From: JBGTLU01 sp041743935
GTDB lineage: Bacteria > Bacteroidota > Bacteroidia > Sphingobacteriales > Sphingobacteriaceae
Reading direction: 5' to 3'
Assembly: GCA_041743935.1 (NCBI GenBank)
Contig: JBGTLU010000013.1
Location: forward strand, 62,001-126,000
Length of the DNA stretch: 64,000 nt
The first letter of the stretch is position 1; each line of letters opens with the position of its first letter. The notes beneath the pieces were generated by a model. It was not told the DNA's origin. It made no database searches and saw nothing but the letters and a program-made list of their open reading frames with translations. A program made the position numbers and the translations under genes. Positions 51,210 through 61,193 of the stretch are shown piece by piece.

Positions 51210-53123
51210 GTGATTTCGATAAATAACTTAACTTTTGAATTTGGCGCTCGTGCCATTTATGATGAAGCCGATTGGCACATTAAACCGGGAGAAAAAATTG
51301 GATTAATTGGGGCAAATGGTACCGGAAAATCTACCTTATTAAAACTTATAGTAGGGGAGTATACCCCAACTTCGGGCTCTATTTCTATGTCTAAAGAGGT
51401 AAAAATTGGGTATTTAAACCAAGATTTACTTTCTTATCATTCAGAAAATACCATTTTGCACGTAGCCATGGAGGCTTTTGAGCGTCAAAACCAATTGCAC
51501 GATGAGATTGAAGAAATTTTACATAAGCTGGAAACAGATTATGAGGATAAATTAATTCAGGATTTAAGTAAAAAGCAAGAAGAATTTCAGGCGCTGGATG
51601 GCTATACCATTCAATATAAAGCAGAAGAAATATTAGCAGGATTGGGCTTTACAGCACAAGATAGCCAACGACCATTGGCAGAATTTTCAGGGGGATGGCG
51701 GATGCGCGTGATGTTGGCAAAAATTTTATTACAAGAACCAGATTTATTGCTTCTGGATGAGCCTACCAACCACTTAGATTTACCTTCCATTAAATGGCTT
51801 GAAACCTATCTGCAAAATTTTAGCGGCGCTATAGTAATTGTATCTCACGATAGATTTTTTCTAGATAGAGTAATTAGAAAAACGGTTGAAGTGAAGCGTG
51901 GCAAATTAACTCCGTATACCGGAAATTATTCATTTTATGTAGAAGAAAAGGAATTAAGAGAAGAAATACAACGAAATGAATTTAATAATCAGCAACGATA
52001 CATAAAGCAGGAAGAAGCTTTAATAAACCGCTTTAGAGCTAAAGCTAGTAAAGCTAAAATGGCTCAATCGCGCATAAAAGCACTAGATAAAATGGAGCGT
52101 GTTAACGCTGTTGAAGGGGATGGACCATCGGTTAATTTCCGGTTTCGGTTCGGAAAGGCTTCGGGCAGAACGGTAATTAATTTGCGAGATGTTTCTAAAG
52201 CTTATCCAAACAATTCCATTCTAAAAAATGCAAATGCTGATATCGAAAAAGGAGATAAAATTGCATTAATTGGTGCAAATGGTAAAGGAAAATCTACGTT
52301 GTTACGCATTATTGCTGGCACAGAATCCTACACCGGTACTGTAACTCGCGGGCATAATGTAACACAAACCTTTTTTGCACAGCATCAACTGGAATCTCTG
52401 CATTTAGAAAATAACTTATTAGATGAATTGCGCGCATTTGCTCCAACCTATACCGATACAGAAATAAGAGGTTTATTGGGTTGTTTTTTATTTGCAGGCG
52501 ATGATGTTTTCAAGAAAATCAGAGTGCTATCCGGAGGAGAAAAATCTAGAGTGGCATTAGCTAAAACTTTAACCTCTGATGCTAACTTTTTAGTGCTAGA
52601 CGAACCAACCAATCACTTAGATATACAATCTGTAAATATTTTAATACAGGCTTTGCAACAATATGAAGGGACTTTCATTGTGGTTTCTCACGACAGGTTT
52701 TTATTAGATGAAGTTGCAAATAAAATATGGTTTATTGAAGATGAGCAGCTTAAAGAGTATCCGGGTACTTATAAAGAGTATGAAGAATGGCAAGAGAAAC
52801 GAAAAACAGATGTTGGCTTAAAAGTTGCCGCTACAACTAGTCCTAAAACAGAAGCTAAACCTGAGAAAGTAGTAAAACTTTCGAATGAGCAAGATAAATT
52901 AGTCAAAAAACTAAAGAAAGACATAGAAGAAATAGAAAATCAACTGGCCGAATTGGAAGAAGAAAAACTTGAGCTTGAGAAAGAAATGTCCTTAGAATCT
53001 ATTTATTCAGATGCAATAAAATTTCAGTCAATTAATCAACGTTATGAACAAGTGCAAAAGACTATCCAACAAAATAAAAAACAATGGGAAGCAATTGCAA
53101 CCCAAATTTTAGAATTAGAATAA
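51210..53123 (+). CDS. ABC-F family ATPase
   Basis: 637 residues with two ABC ATPase domains and no membrane part: Walker A GANGTGKST and GANGKGKST, signatures FSGGWRMRV and LSGGEKSRV, Walker B LLLLDEPTNHLDL and FLVLDEPTNHLDI, a linker of about 80 residues and a C-terminal coiled coil (about 555-635), as in Uup/YbiT-type ribosome-associated proteins. The GTG start gives the family N-terminus ISINNLTFEFGARAIYD. A ribosome-rescue role is more likely than drug resistance. Confidence 0.92.
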   Translation: MISINNLTFEFGARAIYDEADWHIKPGEKIGLIGANGTGKSTLLKLIVGEYTPTSGSISMSKEVKIGYLNQDLLSYHSENTILHVAMEAFERQNQLHDEIEEILHKLETDYEDKLIQDLSKKQEEFQALDGYTIQYKAEEILAGLGFTAQDSQRPLAEFSGGWRMRVMLAKILLQEPDLLLLDEPTNHLDLPSIKWLETYLQNFSGAIVIVSHDRFFLDRVIRKTVEVKRGKLTPYTGNYSFYVEEKELREEIQRNEFNNQQRYIKQEEALINRFRAKASKAKMAQSRIKALDKMERVNAVEGDGPSVNFRFRFGKASGRTVINLRDVSKAYPNNSILKNANADIEKGDKIALIGANGKGKSTLLRIIAGTESYTGTVTRGHNVTQTFFAQHQLESLHLENNLLDELRAFAPTYTDTEIRGLLGCFLFAGDDVFKKIRVLSGGEKSRVALAKTLTSDANFLVLDEPTNHLDIQSVNILIQALQQYEGTFIVVSHDRFLLDEVANKIWFIEDEQLKEYPGTYKEYEEWQEKRKTDVGLKVAATTSPKTEAKPEKVVKLSNEQDKLVKKLKKDIEEIENQLAELEEEKLELEKEMSLESIYSDAIKFQSINQRYEQVQKTIQQNKKQWEAIATQILELE

Positions 53124-53124
53124 A

Positions 53125-54393
53125 TTGAAAAAAATAATACTCCTATTCTTAAGTATATGTATTGTGCAATTTGCAAAGGCACAATTACAGTATGAAGATA
53201 AAGAGTATCGTCCCGAAATAAAATCAGTTCAATTATTTAATGCCAAGCAAGAACAATCAACTCCTATTTTAATATTAGGCAGCGAAGACGAATTAGAATT
53301 GAGATTTGATGATTTATCGGCAGTAATAAAAAATTATTATTACACCATTGAGCATTGTACATGGGATTGGAAATCTTCCAATTTATCCACAATTGATTAC
53401 ATGGACGGTTTTGGCGATGAGCCAATAAATGATTACCGTTTTTCTTTAAATACCCTACAGCCTTATGTTCATTACTCTGCTAGGTTTCCTAATTTTAATG
53501 TAAAGCCACTGGTTTCGGGAAATTATTTACTCAAAGTGTATGAAAATAATAACCCGCAAAATTTGGTATTAACCAGAAGGTTTTTTGTTTTAGAAACCAA
53601 AGTTGGACTACAAACAGAGTTTACTTTTTCTAGTTCGGTGGAGGAACGTGATCGTCAGCAAAAAATTAATTTTAGCATTCAGCATCCAAGATTATCTATA
53701 GGAAACCCATTTGATGAAATTAAGGTAGTAATAACCCAAAACGATCGTTGGGATAACATGCAGCCTATTATTCGTCCTGTTTTTGTAAGAGCAAATGAAT
53801 TGGTGTATGAAGAAGTAGATGCTGGTACTTTTAATGGAGGCAATGAATTCAGATTATTAGATTCTCGAACACTAAGGTTTAAATCAGAAAATATTTTACT
53901 AATTGTGGAAGATAAAAAGCTTTTTAATATCTATTTAAAGCCAGATGCAAGCCGAAACATTAGAAGATATACAAGTAATTTTGACAATAATGGGAGGTTT
54001 TTTATTCGTTTTCAGGAAGGAACCAGCCCGGAGATTGAAGCAGACTATACTTATGTGCATTTTAAATTAATTAGCCCTCAGCCTATTTTAGGTAAAAGTG
54101 TTTTTTTGAGTGGCGGATTTACTAATTGGGGACTAAATTCTGACTATCGTTTGTTTTATAATGAACAAGAGAGAGCTTACGTCGGAATACATTTGCTTAA
54201 GCAAGGAGTGTACGATTACCAATATGTGGTAGTGGATGAAGACTCCAGAAAAGTTGATGAAATACCATTTGAAGGTAGTTTTTATCAAACTGAAAACAAT
54301 TACTCGCTGTATGTTTATTACCGCAAACCAGGTTCTAGATTTGATGAATTAATTGGAAATAGAAAATTAAATACGGTTGGGGGAGTTAGGTGA
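53125..54393 (+). CDS. Type IX secretion plug protein (DUF5103)
   Basis: 422 residues starting at TTG one base after the ABC-F stop, with a signal peptide (to about AKAQ). The beta-rich N-terminal part (YRPEIKSVQLFNAKQEQSTPILIL) and the C-terminal VFLSGGFTNWGLNSDYRLFYNE region correspond to the two domains of DUF5103, now known as the plug of the SprA channel of the type IX secretion system. It implies the organism has this system. Confidence 0.88.
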   Translation: MKKIILLFLSICIVQFAKAQLQYEDKEYRPEIKSVQLFNAKQEQSTPILILGSEDELELRFDDLSAVIKNYYYTIEHCTWDWKSSNLSTIDYMDGFGDEPINDYRFSLNTLQPYVHYSARFPNFNVKPLVSGNYLLKVYENNNPQNLVLTRRFFVLETKVGLQTEFTFSSSVEERDRQQKINFSIQHPRLSIGNPFDEIKVVITQNDRWDNMQPIIRPVFVRANELVYEEVDAGTFNGGNEFRLLDSRTLRFKSENILLIVEDKKLFNIYLKPDASRNIRRYTSNFDNNGRFFIRFQEGTSPEIEADYTYVHFKLISPQPILGKSVFLSGGFTNWGLNSDYRLFYNEQERAYVGIHLLKQGVYDYQYVVVDEDSRKVDEIPFEGSFYQTENNYSLYVYYRKPGSRFDELIGNRKLNTVGGVR

Positions 54394-54453
54394 TTGGTTG
54401 AGTTGTTTAGAAGGTTTAATTTTATCTAAACTCTATTTCCTATCTTCTAATTT

Positions 54454-55551
54454 TTAAACATTAAACCTAAAGTGCATAATATCTCCGTCTTCTACCACAT
54501 AGGTTTTTCCCTCAACACTAAGCTTGCCAACTTCTTTACATGCATTTTCTGAACCAAGTGTAATAAAATCTTGGTATTTAATTACTTCGGCACGTATAAA
54601 ACCTTTTTCAAAATCGGTATGAATAACACCAGCAGCTTCGGGAGCTGTCATTCCCTTAGTAATGGTCCATGCTCTAACTTCTTGCACACCGGCAGTGAAA
54701 TAGGTCGAGAGGTTTAATAATCTATAAGCCGATTTAATTAGTTTACTTACACCAGATTCCGTTAAGCCTAAATCTTCCAAAAACATACTTCTTTCTTCGT
54801 AAGATTCTAACTCAGCAATTTCCGATTCAATTTTTGCAGAGATTATCAATACTTCGGCATTTTCGTCTTTTACGGCTTCTTTTACTTTGTTTACCAAATC
54901 ATTTCCGCTTACAACCGAATTTTCATCTACATTGCAAACGTACATCACCGGTTTAACGGTTAACAAGAATAAATCTTCAATTTGTTCTTTATCTTTTTCT
55001 TCAATCGGAGCAGTTCTGGCAGATTTTCCGGAGGATAAATGATTTTTATAAATAGATAAGATTTCAAACGTTTTTTTTGCGTCTTTATCACCGGTGCGGG
55101 CCGCTTTATCTACTTTTTGTAATTTCTTTTCAATAGTTTCAAGGTCTTTTAATTGCAGTTCGGTATCAATAATTTCTTTATCTCTAATTGGGTCTACCGA
55201 TCCGTCCACATGTATTACGTTTGGGTCTTCAAAACAACGCAAAACATGAATTATAGCACTTGTCGCACGAATATTTCCCAAAAATTGGTTACCTAAACCT
55301 TCGCCTTTACTTGCTCCTTTAACCAATCCTGCAATATCTACAATCTCAATATTATTTGGAACAATTTTGTTGGGTTTAACCAGTTCAGCCAATTTAGTTA
55401 ATCGTTCATCGGGTACAGTAATAACCCCAATGTTTGGCTCAATAGTACAAAACGGGAAGTTTGCTGCTTGTGCTTTTGCATTGGATAAACAATTAAATAA
55501 AGTAGATTTTCCGACGTTGGGTAGGCCAACTATTCCGCATTGTAATGCCAT
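54454..55551 (-). CDS. ychF: Redox-regulated ATPase YchF
   Basis: 365-residue Obg-related protein that prefers ATP. Motifs: P-loop GLPNVGKST, switch region NFPFCTIEPN, DIAGLVKGASKGEGLGNQFL, and the C-terminal TGS domain with RAEVIKYQDFITLGSE. Nearly universal translation-linked ATPase. Confidence 0.97.
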   Translation of the reverse strand: MALQCGIVGLPNVGKSTLFNCLSNAKAQAANFPFCTIEPNIGVITVPDERLTKLAELVKPNKIVPNNIEIVDIAGLVKGASKGEGLGNQFLGNIRATSAIIHVLRCFEDPNVIHVDGSVDPIRDKEIIDTELQLKDLETIEKKLQKVDKAARTGDKDAKKTFEILSIYKNHLSSGKSARTAPIEEKDKEQIEDLFLLTVKPVMYVCNVDENSVVSGNDLVNKVKEAVKDENAEVLIISAKIESEIAELESYEERSMFLEDLGLTESGVSKLIKSAYRLLNLSTYFTAGVQEVRAWTITKGMTAPEAAGVIHTDFEKGFIRAEVIKYQDFITLGSENACKEVGKLSVEGKTYVVEDGDIMHFRFNV

Positions 55552-55630
55552 ATTTTAAATTAAGAATTATGAATTTCGCAAGTATTAAATCATGCGGATA
55601 AGTGATTTTAAAGGTTGGTTACTATTTTGT

Positions 55631-56299
55631 TTAAATTTTACTCAATAATATTTCGGCAAATTTCAAATCCTGTGGGTATGTTATTTTAATGTTTTCGGAT
55701 GAGCCTTGCACTACATGTATGGGTACTCCAATTCTATCTGCAACAGAAGAACAATCTGTATATTCTGTTCTATATTCTTGGTCGTAAGCTTTTTTTATTA
55801 ATTCGGTTTTAAACGTTTGTGGAGTTTGCATTAAAAATACTTCTTCTCTTTTTACACTAATACTTCCGGAATCTCTTAAAAATCTCACCGTATCTGTGCA
55901 AGCAATTCCTGCAACTCCACTACCAAATTGCGATGCACTCTGGTAGCATTTGGTAATTAAAGCATCACTAACCAACGGACGAACTGCATCGTGTATAGCA
56001 ACTATGCTTTTAGTATCTATGTTTTTCAATCCCTTTTTTACACTTTCAAATCGGTTAATACCACCATTTACCAAATGGATAGGAGTTGTAAAGTTGTGTT
56101 TATCGCATAGCGTATTCCATACATCGTGGTAGTGAACGTTTAATACTAATATTATTTCTGGTTGAAATTGATTTTTTGCAAATGCCAGAATACTGTGCAT
56201 GATAATCGGTAATCCATTTAGCTCATGAAACTGTTTTGGAAGAACATCTTCCATCCTTGTTCCGCTACCTCCGGCTACTATAACTGCATAATGTTTCAT
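55631..56299 (-). CDS. ispD: 2-C-methyl-D-erythritol 4-phosphate cytidylyltransferase
   Basis: Third step of the MEP isoprenoid pathway. 222 residues with the nucleotide loop VAGGSGTRMEDVLPKQF, the IHDAVRPLVSD motif and ITYPQDLKFAEILL at the end. Followed (upstream on this strand) by queA after 77 bases. Confidence 0.95.
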   Translation of the reverse strand: MKHYAVIVAGGSGTRMEDVLPKQFHELNGLPIIMHSILAFAKNQFQPEIILVLNVHYHDVWNTLCDKHNFTTPIHLVNGGINRFESVKKGLKNIDTKSIVAIHDAVRPLVSDALITKCYQSASQFGSGVAGIACTDTVRFLRDSGSISVKREEVFLMQTPQTFKTELIKKAYDQEYRTEYTDCSSVADRIGVPIHVVQGSSENIKITYPQDLKFAEILLSKI

Positions 56300-56376
56300 G
56301 AAACCATTAACTTGTAAAGCGGTATCTACTTTTAATTAATAACTCAAAATCATGGAATATAATGCCTGTTGGTTGG

Positions 56377-57426
56377 TTAAATAATTAACATGGCATCGCC
56401 ATAACTATAGAAGCGATATTTTTCTTTTACAGCAACTTCATATGCCTTCATCACATGATCATATCCTCCAAAAGCAGCTACCATCATCAATAAAGTAGAT
56501 TGTGGTGTATGAAAATTAGTAATCATGGCATTGGCAATGCTAAAATCATATGGCGGGAAAATGAATTTACTTGTCCATTCATTTGCAGGTTTTAATATCT
56601 TATTGGCAGATACTGCAGATTCAATGGCACGCATAGAAGTAGTACCAACCGCACAAACTTTGCTTTTTCTGGCTATGGCATTATTTACTAATTCTGCATC
56701 CTTTGGGTTGATAATGAATTGCTCTGAATCCATTTTGTGTTTCGTTAAGTCTTCTACCTCAACTGCGCGGAAAGTGCCTAACCCAACGTGTAGTGTAACT
56801 TCAGCAAAATCTACTCCTTTAAGTTCTAGTCTTTTTAACAGTTCGCGACTAAAATGCAATCCGGCAGTAGGGGCTGCAACTGCACCTTCATGTTTTGCAA
56901 AAATGGTTTGGTACCTGTCTTTATCAGAAGGTTCGGCTTTACGTTTTATATATTTAGGCAGAGGAGTTTCTCCTAAGATTTCTACGGCATTTCTAAATTC
57001 TTCATCGGTGCCATCAAACAAAAACCGAATGGTACGGCCTCTGGATGTAGTATTATCAACTACTTCGGCAATTAATAAATCATCTTCACCAAAGTATAAT
57101 TTATTACCTACTCTGATTTTACGCGCAGGATCTACCAACACGTCCCAAAGACGCATTTCTTTGTTTAGTTCTCTTAATAAAAAAACTTCAATTTGAGCAC
57201 CGGTTTTTTCTTTGTTTCCGTAAAGTCGTGCCGGAAAAACTTTAGTGTTATTTAAAATCATTACGTCCTTATCATCAAAATAAGATAAAACGTCTTTAAA
57301 TATTTTGTGTTCAATTTTACCTGTTGCACGTTCTAACACCAATAAGCGCGATTCATCGCGATTATTGGTTGGGTGATATGCAATTAATGATTCTGGTAAA
57401 TTAAATGAAAACTGAGATAATTTCAT
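56377..57426 (-). CDS. queA: S-adenosylmethionine:tRNA ribosyltransferase-isomerase
   Basis: Makes epoxyqueuosine in tRNA from the preQ1 base. 349 residues with the family start MKLSQFSFNLPESLIAYHP, VMILNNTKVFPARLYG, AAPTAGLHFS and TNFHTPQSTLLMMVAAF. All family motifs intact. Confidence 0.97.
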   Translation of the reverse strand: MKLSQFSFNLPESLIAYHPTNNRDESRLLVLERATGKIEHKIFKDVLSYFDDKDVMILNNTKVFPARLYGNKEKTGAQIEVFLLRELNKEMRLWDVLVDPARKIRVGNKLYFGEDDLLIAEVVDNTTSRGRTIRFLFDGTDEEFRNAVEILGETPLPKYIKRKAEPSDKDRYQTIFAKHEGAVAAPTAGLHFSRELLKRLELKGVDFAEVTLHVGLGTFRAVEVEDLTKHKMDSEQFIINPKDAELVNNAIARKSKVCAVGTTSMRAIESAVSANKILKPANEWTSKFIFPPYDFSIANAMITNFHTPQSTLLMMVAAFGGYDHVMKAYEVAVKEKYRFYSYGDAMLII

Positions 57427-57580
57427 GTTTTGGAATGAATAGTTTTAATAGAAAATTTTGCGAAAATAGTAAAAATTAAACGATAGATATGGTTTAATTA
57501 ACAAAAGCATTTTTTTAATTAATAATATCTTTCATAAATATTACAATTATGCGTTGTTCATATCCTTACATTTGTTCCAT

Positions 57581-58852
57581 ATGCGCAATTATAATGCCCG
57601 ATTTACTATTTACTTAAAACTCATAAGAGAGAGTTTTCTTTTTGCCTTTGAGGCTTTGCGAGTAAATAAGCTGCGTACATTTCTTTCTTTATTAGGTATC
57701 ACTATCGGGATTTTTACCATCATTTCTGTTTTAACGGTTGTAGATTCTTTAGAAAATAACATACGTACCAGTGTGAATAAATTGGGTTCTAATGTATTAT
57801 ACGTACAAAAATGGCCTTGGGCTTTTAGTGATGATTATCCATGGTGGAAATATTTTCAACGCCCAAATCCGCAAATTCAAGAGGAGCAGGAGTTAAAAAA
57901 ACGATTACAATCTGCCGATGCCATTTCTTTTTTAGTAGAATTAAATAACAGAACCGTAAAATACAGGAGCAATACTATTGAAGGTATTGGAATTACTGCA
58001 CATTCTCATGATTATGAGTTGTTACGAACATTTGATTTTATGGATGGCAGGTATTTTACTGCCAACGAATCCAGAAGCGGTAAAAATTTAGCCATTATCG
58101 GTTATTCTGTTTCCGAAGGTTTATTCGCTAATCAGAACCCAATCGGACAACAAATTTCTTTGTTGGGCAGAAAGATTACGGTAATTGGGGTACTAAATAA
58201 AGAAGGCGAAGATTTATTAGGATCTTCGGCTGATAAATCTATTTTCTTGCCAATAAATTATCTAAGAAATGTATTGGATATACGTTCGGATAGGTATGGA
58301 CCTACCCTAATGATACAAGCTAAAAACAATATTGATATAAAGGAATTAGAAAACGAAGTGCAAGGTGCTATGCGATCCATAAGAAGAATTAGTCCTACAC
58401 AAGAAGATAATTTTGCATTAAATAAATCGAGCTTGCTTGCCAATCAGATGGAAGCACTTTTTGCCATTATCAATTTAGTAGGATGGATTATTGGAGGGTT
58501 TTCCATTTTAGTAGGCGGATTTGGAATTGCTAATATTATGTTTGTATCGGTAAAAGAACGAACCAATATCATTGGAATACAAAAATCTTTAGGCGCTAAA
58601 AATTACTTTATATTGTTGCAATTTTTGGTGGAGTCTGTGGTGCTTTGTTTAATAGGCGGAGCAATAGGGTTACTTATTGTTTTTGCAGGTACTTCGCTAA
58701 TTTCAGCTAGTTTAGATTTTCAGATATCTCTTACTCTTAAAAACATTGTAGTTGGATTAACGGTTTCGGTTATTATTGGAACACTATCTGGGTTTTGGCC
58801 GGCTTATTCGGCATCTAAACTTGATCCGGTGGAGGCGATTAGGTCTAAGTGA
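57581..58852 (+). CDS. MacB-like ABC transporter permease
   Basis: 423 residues from ATG 57581 (a TTG nine codons upstream is possible but less likely). One N-terminal membrane segment (LRTFLSLLGITIGIFTIISVL), a periplasmic MacB_PCD-type domain, and three C-terminal segments with the FtsX signature; ends GFWPAYSASKLDPVEAIR, typical for MacB-type permeases. No ATPase gene is next to it. Confidence 0.9.
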   Translation: MRNYNARFTIYLKLIRESFLFAFEALRVNKLRTFLSLLGITIGIFTIISVLTVVDSLENNIRTSVNKLGSNVLYVQKWPWAFSDDYPWWKYFQRPNPQIQEEQELKKRLQSADAISFLVELNNRTVKYRSNTIEGIGITAHSHDYELLRTFDFMDGRYFTANESRSGKNLAIIGYSVSEGLFANQNPIGQQISLLGRKITVIGVLNKEGEDLLGSSADKSIFLPINYLRNVLDIRSDRYGPTLMIQAKNNIDIKELENEVQGAMRSIRRISPTQEDNFALNKSSLLANQMEALFAIINLVGWIIGGFSILVGGFGIANIMFVSVKERTNIIGIQKSLGAKNYFILLQFLVESVVLCLIGGAIGLLIVFAGTSLISASLDFQISLTLKNIVVGLTVSVIIGTLSGFWPAYSASKLDPVEAIRSK

Positions 58853-58933
58853 TAAATGTGAAGGATTACGTAAAGTACGAGTGTAATTTATACTTAAAGT
58901 ATGATCTCAATGAAAAAAACGGTTAACTCAAAA

Positions 58934-59920
58934 TTAATTTCCTAGCTTCATTTTTTTAGCTTCTTCCATCAATTGAACTTTATCTATAGGAACAACTCCA
59001 ACTTTTTCGCAAACTAAACCTCCTGCAAGATTTGCTAATGAAGTAAATAGCTCTGGTTTTAAGCCTATAGCTAAACCTAAAGTTGCAATACTTACTACCG
59101 TATCTCCCGCCCCCGAAACATCTGATATATTCCTAATATGTGCAGGAATTAAATGATGCTGTTTTCCGTTTGATATGTAAATACCCATTTCAGACAAAGT
59201 GACCATAACCATTTGAGCATTTATTTTGGTTTTAAGTTTACCTACCGCATCGCTTAATTCATCATAATTTGTATGATCAAAATCTAATTTTAAACCTTCT
59301 TTTAATTCTTTAATGTTTGGTTTAAAAAGAGTGGCGTTTTTATAATTCAAAAAGTTTTTCTTTTTGGGATCTACAACTACCGGAATATTTTTTTTAATAG
59401 CAAACTCTATGGTGTTTTCTATAAGCTTTTGAGTGATTATTCCTTTATCATAATCTTCAAAAATAATGGCATCTATTTTAGTATTTTCCATTATTTCGAT
59501 GATTTTTTCGGTCAACTGTTTCGTTTCATTCGGCGATAATTCCTGAGTTGTTTCATCATCCACCCGTAAAATTTGCTGAGCGTGTCCGATAATGCGGGTT
59601 TTAACGGTTGTTACTCTACGTTTGCTTTTTAATATTCCAATAGGAGAAATTTTTTGATTTTTTAATAATTGTTCTAATTCGTTTCCGGTAGCATCATCTC
59701 CAACAAAAGAACAAATAATAGGGGTTGCCCCCATGGCTTGTATATTTAATGCAACATTGGCAGCACCACCCAAGCGTATTTCCTTTTTATTTACAGATAG
59801 TATAGGTACAGGTGCTTCAGGAGATATGCGTTCTACAGTTCCCCACAAATAAGCATCTATCATTACATCCCCAATAATTAAAACAGATAATTGATTAAAC
59901 TTTTTGAATGTTTCTTTCAT
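58934..59920 (-). CDS. rfaE1: D-glycero-beta-D-manno-heptose-7-phosphate kinase-like PfkB protein
   Basis: 328 residues from ATG 59920 (a GTG one codon earlier is in frame). The start VLIIGDVMIDAYLWGTVERISPEAPVPIL is that of the HldE kinase domain, RLGGAANVALNIQAMGA and the PfkB active-site SGAGDTVVS follow. The cytidylyltransferase half of HldE is absent, as in the two-gene version. Phosphorylates heptose 7-phosphate for LPS core. The ATG shares a base with the aminotransferase TGA (TGATG). Confidence 0.9.
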   Translation of the reverse strand: MKETFKKFNQLSVLIIGDVMIDAYLWGTVERISPEAPVPILSVNKKEIRLGGAANVALNIQAMGATPIICSFVGDDATGNELEQLLKNQKISPIGILKSKRRVTTVKTRIIGHAQQILRVDDETTQELSPNETKQLTEKIIEIMENTKIDAIIFEDYDKGIITQKLIENTIEFAIKKNIPVVVDPKKKNFLNYKNATLFKPNIKELKEGLKLDFDHTNYDELSDAVGKLKTKINAQMVMVTLSEMGIYISNGKQHHLIPAHIRNISDVSGAGDTVVSIATLGLAIGLKPELFTSLANLAGGLVCEKVGVVPIDKVQLMEEAKKMKLGN

Positions 59921-61113
59921 CACTTCAAATTTGAGAGAAATTCTTTAACTCTACGTAATCCTTCGGTTATTTTATCTTCAGATGCAGCATAGGAAAATCG
60001 GATACAATTTCTATCCCCAAATGCCTCACCAGTAACCAAAGCTACATGAGCATGATTTAAAATTAACATACATAAATCATTAGCTGTAGATACCTTTATT
60101 CCCTGATAGGATTTACCAAAAAAAGAACTAACATCCGGAAAAAAATAAAAGGCTCCATCTGGTAAATAGGTTTTAATGCCCGGAATTTCTTGCAACAATT
60201 TATATGTTAAATCTCTTCGTTTTTTAAACTGCTCTCGCATGGAATAGGTAGCAGTTAAATCATGGTTTAGAGCTGTAATTGCTGCTCTCTGTGCTATTGA
60301 ATTAGTGGCGGATGTTATCTGACTTTGCATTTTATCACATGCTTGTGCTATGGTTTTATGGGCCGCTAAATAGCCCAACCGCCAGCCTGTCATAGCAAAT
60401 GCTTTGGATAATCCATTTACAACAATTACTCTATCTTTTATTGATTCAAATTGTGCAATGCTATGATGTTTTTCTACGAAATTGATGTGTTCATATATCT
60501 CATCAGAAAGGATATAAACATTCGGATATTTCTCAAATACCTTCACCAATTCTGCCAGTTCCTCTCTACTATATACTGCACCTGTTGGGTTACATGGCGA
60601 GGAAAACATAAAAAGTTTGGTTTTAGTACTGATACTATTCTCGAGTTGTTCTGCAGAAATTTTAAATTGGCTATTTAAATCACTAGGAATAAATTTACAT
60701 ACACCTTCGGCTAATTTTATCATTTCTGAATACGAAACCCAATAGGGTGTAGGCACCAAAACTTCTTCACCAGGATTTACTAAAACCAATACTGCGTTTG
60801 CAATGGCTTGTTTTGCGCCAGTGCTAACCACAATCTGATCTATAGTGTATTCTAAATTATTATCTCGCTTAAATTTATCGCAAATTGCTTTTCTCAAGTC
60901 CGGATAACCTGCAACTGGGGTATAATAGGAAAAGTTTTGATCTATAGCCTCTTTGGCTGCAATTTTTATATGTTCGGGGGTGGTAAAATCTGGTTCTCCA
61001 AAACTGAAATTAATAACATCATGCCCTTTTGCTGTTAGCTCTCTTCCTAATTTAGCCATTTGAATGGTTTGTGATTCGGAAAGATTCTTGATGCGCTCTG
61101 AAAGTTCTATCAT
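59920..61113 (-). CDS. Aspartate aminotransferase family (class I, subgroup Ib)
   Basis: 397 residues, fold-type I PLP enzyme. Motifs: FSFGEPDFTTPEHIK, FSSPCNPTGAVYSREEL, SDEIYEHINF and the PLP-lysine segment VVNGLSKAFAMTGWRLGYL. Best fit is bacterial aspartate/prephenate aminotransferase. Coupled to the heptose kinase gene. A TATCTTTG box is 16 bases upstream. Confidence 0.93.
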   Translation of the reverse strand: MIELSERIKNLSESQTIQMAKLGRELTAKGHDVINFSFGEPDFTTPEHIKIAAKEAIDQNFSYYTPVAGYPDLRKAICDKFKRDNNLEYTIDQIVVSTGAKQAIANAVLVLVNPGEEVLVPTPYWVSYSEMIKLAEGVCKFIPSDLNSQFKISAEQLENSISTKTKLFMFSSPCNPTGAVYSREELAELVKVFEKYPNVYILSDEIYEHINFVEKHHSIAQFESIKDRVIVVNGLSKAFAMTGWRLGYLAAHKTIAQACDKMQSQITSATNSIAQRAAITALNHDLTATYSMREQFKKRRDLTYKLLQEIPGIKTYLPDGAFYFFPDVSSFFGKSYQGIKVSTANDLCMLILNHAHVALVTGEAFGDRNCIRFSYAASEDKITEGLRRVKEFLSNLK

Positions 61114-61129
61114 ATAAGCTTTAAAAGTT

Positions 61130-61137
61130 CAAAGATA
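61130..61137 (-). promoter_or_regulatory. Predicted -7 box (TATCTTTG) for the aminotransferase-kinase pair
   Basis: Minus-strand TATCTTTGAA, 16 bases before the ATG at 61113, in the divergent spacer shared with the CDF transporter. Confidence 0.5.
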
Positions 61138-61193
61138 GAAATTTACATCTCCGCACAATTGTAAATTTTTGTTTATAGATTTACCTACCCGGT

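Noticed and set aside
51210..53123. ABC-F protein as an antibiotic-resistance gene belonging to the peptide cluster
   Set aside because: Its architecture with C-terminal coiled coil and its pairing with the T9SS plug gene look like a housekeeping Uup/YbiT-type protein, and it lies outside the flanking 44-bp repeat.
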